Below are positions 59,702 through 64,000 of a stretch of DNA of 64,000 bases, piece by piece (positions within the stretch are counted from its first letter, which is position 1; each line of letters starts with the position of its first letter). The stretch is taken from the NCBI RefSeq assembly GCF_001427105.1, contig NZ_LMGI01000005.1, positions 1-64,000 of the forward strand, in the 5' to 3' direction. A program made the translations under genes and the position numbers. Under the pieces are notes generated by a model. That model was not told the DNA's origin. It was given only the letters and a program-made list of their open reading frames with translations, and made no database searches. Source of the DNA: Sphingopyxis sp. Root154. GTDB lineage: Bacteria; Pseudomonadota; Alphaproteobacteria; Sphingomonadales; Sphingomonadaceae.

Positions 59702-59911
59702 ATCATATCGGAGGAGCGAGCGGATTTGCTCAATAATCCTATGAATTATAGGGCTTTTACTCCAGTGGCCATGTTTCAAAATTTCGAATTTTTCAACCGG
59801 CATCTTCCGGACAGCCCGACCCGATTTCGCCGCATCATTTTGAGCGTGCGGCGGGGCGCCACGCCATCGCAGCGCAAGCGTTTGCTAACGATCGTTTCGA
59901 ATCAAGGCGCG

Positions 59912-61318
59912 CTAAGGCGCCCGAGCGCATGGAGTTTCGGACGCCCTGCAGTTCGTCCAACCGCCGCCCATGGCCTGAAACAGCTGGATACGCGCGGCGA
60001 GCGCGTCGGCGCGGAGCTGGATCAGCGACAGTTCGGCACCGAGCAGGCCGCGCTGGGCGTCGAGCTGTTCCAGATAGGGCGAATAGCCTTCGCGATAGCG
60101 ATTGGTCGCGAGCCGCAGCCCCTCGGCCAGCGCATCGCGCTGCGACTGCGCGAATACGATCTGCGCGTCGATCCGGCTGACCGCCGCGAGCGCATCCTCG
60201 ACTTCGCGAAATGCGGTCAGCGCCGTGCGGCGATAGGCGAAGGCTGCCTGGTCGCGCTGTGCGCCCGCGGCTTCGGCCTGCGCCGTCAGCCTGCCACCCT
60301 GAAAGATCGGGGCGAGGATGCTGCCGCCGACCGACCAGATCGAAATCGGGTCGCCGATCAGGGTTGAGAAGGCCGCGCCGGCGGCCGAGGTCAGGCGGAC
60401 CTGCGGCAGGAAACGCTTGCGCGCGGCGGCGAGATTCTTGTCCGATGCCGCAAGTTGATATTCGGCCTGCGCGACATCGGGCCGGCGGCGCAGCAGTTCG
60501 GACGGCAGGCCCTCGGGGATCCCGGGAATAGCGAGGCGGTCAAGGGCCGTGCCGCGGTCGATCGCGCGAGGTGTGTCGCCAACCAGCAGGCTGAGGCCGT
60601 CCTCGGTCCGCGCGATGGCGAGTTCGATCTGCGGCACGATCTGCGCCGTCGCGTCATATTCGGCTTGCGCCTGCTGAAGCTCGAGCTTGGGCGAATAGCC
60701 GCGCCCGACGCGCGATTTCGCAATCCGCAGCGATTCCGATCGCGCGCGCACCGTCTCGCGCGCCACTTCCAGCCGCGCGTCGAGGCTGCGCAGCGTGACA
60801 TAGTTGCTCGCTACCGCTGCGGCGACCGACAGTTGCACCGCATCGCGCGCCGCCTCGCTCGCGAACCAGCTATCGCGTGCGGCCGACTTCTGATCGGCAA
60901 GGCGGCCGAACAGGTCGACTTCGTAGGCGATCTGGATTTGCGGCTGCGCGAAATTCTGCTCCGACGGCTGGCCGAACGGGCTAACCGAGCGCGACCGGCC
61001 GCCGCTGATCGCCGCATCGATCGTGGGCAGCGTCTGCGCCCGCGCGAGCGCGAAATTGGCGCGGGCTTCGCGGACGCGCGCCGCCGCGACGCCGATGTCG
61101 CTGTTGTTGGTCAGGGCCGTGTCGACCAGCGCGGCCAGCGCCGGATCGCCGAACGACCGCCACCAGTCGCGCTGCAGGGGCGCGGCCGGATCGGCATCGG
61201 TTCGCCATGCCACCGGCGGTGTCACGGGCGCGACGCCGGTCGTCGCGACGTTCTGGCCGGCGCAGGCGGCGAGCGCAGCCGCCAGCCCGGCCGTCAGCGC
61301 GAGCCGCGCGCGCTTCAT
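59912..61318 (-). CDS. Outer-membrane efflux lipoprotein (NodT family)
   Basis: 468 residues from the ATG at 61318, overlapping the adaptor stop (ATGA). Lipobox LAAC near residue 19 after a short hydrophobic signal. The TolC-like fold carries WWRSFGDPALAALVDTAL, two coiled-coil repeats, RRRPDVAQAEYQLAASDKNL and GYSPYLEQLDAQRGLLGAEL, the NodT signature set. It forms the outer-membrane exit of the tripartite pump encoded by the two genes upstream. A long frame reading through part of this gene and the adaptor in another phase is an artefact. Confidence 0.93.
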   Translation of the reverse strand: MKRARLALTAGLAAALAACAGQNVATTGVAPVTPPVAWRTDADPAAPLQRDWWRSFGDPALAALVDTALTNNSDIGVAAARVREARANFALARAQTLPTIDAAISGGRSRSVSPFGQPSEQNFAQPQIQIAYEVDLFGRLADQKSAARDSWFASEAARDAVQLSVAAAVASNYVTLRSLDARLEVARETVRARSESLRIAKSRVGRGYSPKLELQQAQAEYDATAQIVPQIELAIARTEDGLSLLVGDTPRAIDRGTALDRLAIPGIPEGLPSELLRRRPDVAQAEYQLAASDKNLAAARKRFLPQVRLTSAAGAAFSTLIGDPISIWSVGGSILAPIFQGGRLTAQAEAAGAQRDQAAFAYRRTALTAFREVEDALAAVSRIDAQIVFAQSQRDALAEGLRLATNRYREGYSPYLEQLDAQRGLLGAELSLIQLRADALAARIQLFQAMGGGWTNCRASETPCARAP

Positions 61319-62475
61319 CGCTTTGACCCGCCGCTTGTGTCGATCCGGACCTCGACCGACATGCCGGGCCGCAGCCGCGTCGCCACCGGCTGTTTCTCGT
61401 CGATCTTGATCCGCACCGCGATGCGCTGCGCTACCTTGACGAAATTGCCGGTGGCGTTGTCGGCTTTGAGCACCGCGAATTCCGACCCCGCCGCAGGCGA
61501 CAGATTTTCGATCCGCCCGGTCAGTTCGGCGCCGCCCAAGGCATCGACGCTGAACCGCGCGGGCTGGCCGATCGCCATGTTGCCGGTCTGGGCTTCCTTG
61601 AAGTTCGCTATCACCCAGACCTGGTGCGGGACGACCGACAGCAATTGGGTTCCGGCGGTGACATAGGCGCCGACGCGCACCCCGATTTCGGACAGCTGCC
61701 CGTCGGCAGGGGCACGGATGACCGTGTTGTCGAGATCGATCTGCGCAAGGCGAAGCTGCGCCTTCGCCGATTCGACCGCGGCTTCGAGCCCGGCGCGCCC
61801 GACGACGACGGTGCGGACATCCTGCGTCCCGATCGCCCGGCTGGCGCGCGCCTGTTGCAGCGCCGCCTGCGCCGCGAGCAGCGCCGCGCGCGTCTGGTCG
61901 AATTCGCGGGTCGAGATCGAACCGTCGGCGACGAGCGCGCGCGCGCGGCGCATGTCGGCGTCGGCCTTGTTCAGTTGCGCCTGCGCGTTCGCGATCCCGG
62001 CATTCTGGCTGTCGGTTGCGACCTCGCGCGATCGCTGCGCCTGCGCCGAATTGGCGAGCGCGGCCTGCTGCGCCGCGACATTGGCTTCGGCCTGCGCGAC
62101 GCGCGCGCGATAGATGCGGTCGTCGATCGTTGCGAGAATCTGGCCCGCCTTGACCTCGGCGAAATCCTGCACAGGCACGCGGGTGACATAGCCGCTGACC
62201 TGGGGGCTGATGATCGTCACACGCCCGCGCACATAGGCATTGTCGGTCCGCTCCGCTCTCCCGGCGAAGGGCGGCAGGTCCCAGGCGTAGAGGATGGCGA
62301 GGATCGCGAGCACCGCGGCGACGATGATGACGATGACGGTCGTGCGCGTCTTGTCCGGGGGGCGCCATCCCGACGGCGGCGCGTCGACCTGCGGATCGGA
62401 CGGAGCCGCTGCTTCGGGCGGGGCAGCCGCTGCGGGTTCGCGTGCCGGCGTGTTCGTCTTGGGCTTCTCGCTCAT
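61315..62475 (-). CDS. EmrA-like membrane fusion protein (HlyD family)
   Basis: 386 residues. Pro/Ala-rich cytoplasmic N-terminus (~1-42), one membrane helix (~46-66, TVIVIIVAAVLAILAILYAW), lipoyl half-motif RVTIISPQVSGYVTRVPVQD, a long helical hairpin (~105-215) and the second half TVIRAPADGQLSEIGVRVGA. The C-terminal LRPGMSVEVRIDTSGG is typical of EmrA. It connects the MFS pump to the outer-membrane factor. It starts one base after the MFS stop and overlaps the next gene, giving one tight operon. Confidence 0.93.
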   Translation of the reverse strand: MSEKPKTNTPAREPAAAAPPEAAAPSDPQVDAPPSGWRPPDKTRTTVIVIIVAAVLAILAILYAWDLPPFAGRAERTDNAYVRGRVTIISPQVSGYVTRVPVQDFAEVKAGQILATIDDRIYRARVAQAEANVAAQQAALANSAQAQRSREVATDSQNAGIANAQAQLNKADADMRRARALVADGSISTREFDQTRAALLAAQAALQQARASRAIGTQDVRTVVVGRAGLEAAVESAKAQLRLAQIDLDNTVIRAPADGQLSEIGVRVGAYVTAGTQLLSVVPHQVWVIANFKEAQTGNMAIGQPARFSVDALGGAELTGRIENLSPAAGSEFAVLKADNATGNFVKVAQRIAVRIKIDEKQPVATRLRPGMSVEVRIDTSGGSKR

Positions 62476-62476
62476 C

Positions 62477-64000
62477 TCATTGCCTCTGTTGAGCTTGTGC
62501 CTGCGCCTGCAGACGCTGGACCAATAATATCACCGGTGACGGTTCGTTTCGCCGCCGGATCGCCCGGCTGATCATGAAGCCCCATATCGCCGTCAAGACC
62601 GCAAGTACGCCAACCAGCAGGAATACGTCATTATACGCAAGGATATGCGCCTCGCGCGTGACTTGCTGGCTGAGCAGTGCGGCGCCCTCGGCGCTGCGCA
62701 GCACCGGATCGCCGACCGTTCCGGCAACGACGCGGCTGCCGGCGCCGAGCCGCGCTGCGACCAGCGGATCCCTCGCAACGATATTCTGGACCAGTTCGTG
62801 CGAATGATATTTCTCGCGGACCGTCTGGAACGTCCCGAGCAGGGTGCCGCCGGCGAGACCGCCGATGCTCTGGCTCATGCTGAACAGCACGACAAAGCTG
62901 ATGAAATTCTTGCCGCCAGCGAGCAAGGTCCGCGCGATGCCGATCACCATCGCTTGCGCGAGGAAGAGCAGCGACGCGAAGCCGATCAGCGCCTGGCTGA
63001 GATAGAATTGGCTCGGCCGCGTGAGGTTGGTCGTATTGGCATCCATGAACGATGCGATCACGATCAATATCACCGCGATGATGATCGGCCGCGACAGATT
63101 GTCGGGACGAAAGGTCAGCACCGCGGTTACGAGGCCGGCGATCGACGCGAACACGACGATCAGGTTCAGCGTGACCATCTGGTCGTTGATCATGCCCACG
63201 GTGCCCAGAAATCCGACCGAGCCGAACGCCTGTTCGGAGAGCAATATGCGGACCGATGCGGCGACCGCCATCAGCCGCAGCATCTCGCGCGTGCCGAGCC
63301 AGCGCGTGTTGATCAGCGGATTCCTGCGATGATGCTCGACGAGGATCGCGGCAGCGATCAGCGCGACGCTCGCGGCCAGCGACCAGCCGATCCACGGCCG
63401 TTCGGTCCACCACTGGATTCGCCCTTGCGAGAGGACGGCGATCAGCAGCCATAATCCCGGCGCCAGGAGGCCGAAGGTCAGGAAGTCGAGCGGCTCGAAC
63501 ACTTTTTCGCGCTCGCTCGGCGGCAGCGGCTGGGCCATCACCGCGGCGAGCGTCGCGAGCGCGAGCCCGAATTCGAACCAATAGAGATTGTGCCAGTCGC
63601 CCCAAATAAGCAGCCCCGGCGAAAGCACGCGCGCGAGCGGCGTCGCGATCTGCGGGATACAGATGCCGATCATCACCGCCGCAAGCCGCTTCGACGCCGG
63701 CAGCGCCTGGAAGAAATAGAGGATGGTGAGCGTCGAAAGGCCGCTCGCCGCAATCCCGCTCATCGCGCGGACCGCGACCGAGGTCCAGAAATCGTGGATG
63801 AACAGGTGCATCAGCGTCGTCACGGCATAAGCGACGAGCGTGTAGCGGATGAACGGCTGCAGCCCGAACTGCTGGCGATATTTGACCAGCAGCAGGTTCG
63901 CGGTGACATTGGTCATGAAATAGGCGGCGGTCAGCCACGCCGCCTCGTCGCTGTTGAGCCCCAGCGTCCCTTGCGCGAAGTTGAGGTTTACGGTGACCAA
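62477..64000 (-). CDS. DHA2-type MFS efflux transporter (EmrB-like), 5' end beyond window
   Basis: At least 507 residues; the start lies past the right edge, so the first membrane helix is incomplete. The visible part has about thirteen helices with DEAAWLTAAYFMTNVTANLL, GIAASGLSTLTILYFFQALP and LARVLSPGLL, the 14-helix drug:H+ antiporter-2 pattern. The C-terminal half holds a long periplasmic loop and a Gln/Ala-rich tail. With the adaptor and outer-membrane factor it forms an EmrAB-TolC-like pump that expels drugs or toxic hydrophobic compounds across both membranes. The natural substrate is unknown. Confidence 0.92.
   Translation of the reverse strand: MVTVNLNFAQGTLGLNSDEAAWLTAAYFMTNVTANLLLVKYRQQFGLQPFIRYTLVAYAVTTLMHLFIHDFWTSVAVRAMSGIAASGLSTLTILYFFQALPASKRLAAVMIGICIPQIATPLARVLSPGLLIWGDWHNLYWFEFGLALATLAAVMAQPLPPSEREKVFEPLDFLTFGLLAPGLWLLIAVLSQGRIQWWTERPWIGWSLAASVALIAAAILVEHHRRNPLINTRWLGTREMLRLMAVAASVRILLSEQAFGSVGFLGTVGMINDQMVTLNLIVVFASIAGLVTAVLTFRPDNLSRPIIIAVILIVIASFMDANTTNLTRPSQFYLSQALIGFASLLFLAQAMVIGIARTLLAGGKNFISFVVLFSMSQSIGGLAGGTLLGTFQTVREKYHSHELVQNIVARDPLVAARLGAGSRVVAGTVGDPVLRSAEGAALLSQQVTREAHILAYNDVFLLVGVLAVLTAIWGFMISRAIRRRNEPSPVILLVQRLQAQAQAQQRQ

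Noticed and set aside
59912..62368. 818-codon frame spanning the efflux adaptor and outer-membrane factor
   Set aside because: Its first ~350 residues are adaptor sequence read in a wrong phase (His/Arg/Gly-rich); only the part from 61318 is real.

Overview
The window is GC-rich, tightly packed bacterial chromosome of sphingomonad type (Alphaproteobacteria, Sphingomonadaceae; Sphingopyxis, Sphingomonas and Novosphingobium are all possible). The grounds are four TonB-dependent receptors, a D-mannonate dehydratase that keeps the catalytic residue numbering known for the Novosphingobium enzyme, many ATGA-coupled operons and several Tat/Sec-exported catabolic enzymes. It is a nutrient-scavenging region made of several separate catabolic loci. 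No rRNA, tRNA, transposase, phage gene or CRISPR array was recognised.

Layout. (1) 1-5.2 kb, hexuronate locus: end of a fructuronate-reductase/mannitol-dehydrogenase gene, manD, and a carbohydrate-type TonB receptor, with UxuR/ExuR-like palindromes upstream. (2) 5.3-16.1 kb, type I secretion: HlyD adaptor and ABC exporter, diverging from a 1603-residue RTX protein that converges on a paralogous 727-residue RTX protein. Both RTX proteins begin with a parallel beta-helix-like domain. (3) 16.3-19.8 kb, iron: siderophore receptor, PepSY membrane protein and a 57-residue membrane protein, behind a Fur-like palindrome. (4) 19.9-30.9 kb, peptide/lysine scavenging: XRE-cupin regulator, TonB receptor, divergent M19 dipeptidase, exported amidohydrolase, ALDH7-type dehydrogenase, APC permease and two exported TPR proteins. 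(5) 30.9-40.6 kb, a probable oxidative (3-keto) glycoside-cleavage pathway: GMC dehydrogenase with an Fe-S-type cysteine motif, its Tat-exported small subunit, cytochrome c, a DUF1080 3-keto-disaccharide hydrolase, three TIM-barrel isomerase/hydratase-like proteins, an MFS transporter, a Gfo/Idh/MocA oxidoreductase and an AraC regulator. (6) 40.8-54.7 kb, D-glutamate/D-peptide operon: XRE-cupin regulator, DgcN and DgcA, a YkvI-type permease, three serine hydrolases, an alpha/beta hydrolase, a D-aminoacylase-like protein and an amidohydrolase, closed by a strong terminator. (7) 54.7-56.6 kb, small accessory segment in which small genes alternate with four copies of a 20-bp imperfect palindrome. 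(8) 56.8-59.5 kb, TonB receptor whose upstream region carries a motif also found before the D-glutamate operon. (9) 59.9-64 kb, tripartite efflux operon (outer-membrane factor, EmrA-like adaptor, EmrB-like MFS cut by the window end).

Recurring logic: in several blocks a TonB receptor imports an oligomer, exported hydrolases or dehydrogenases process it in the periplasm, an inner-membrane permease takes up the product, cytosolic enzymes finish catabolism, and a local regulator (GntR-type inferred from sites, XRE-cupin, AraC) controls the set. All functions are inferred from reading the sequence; no search was run.
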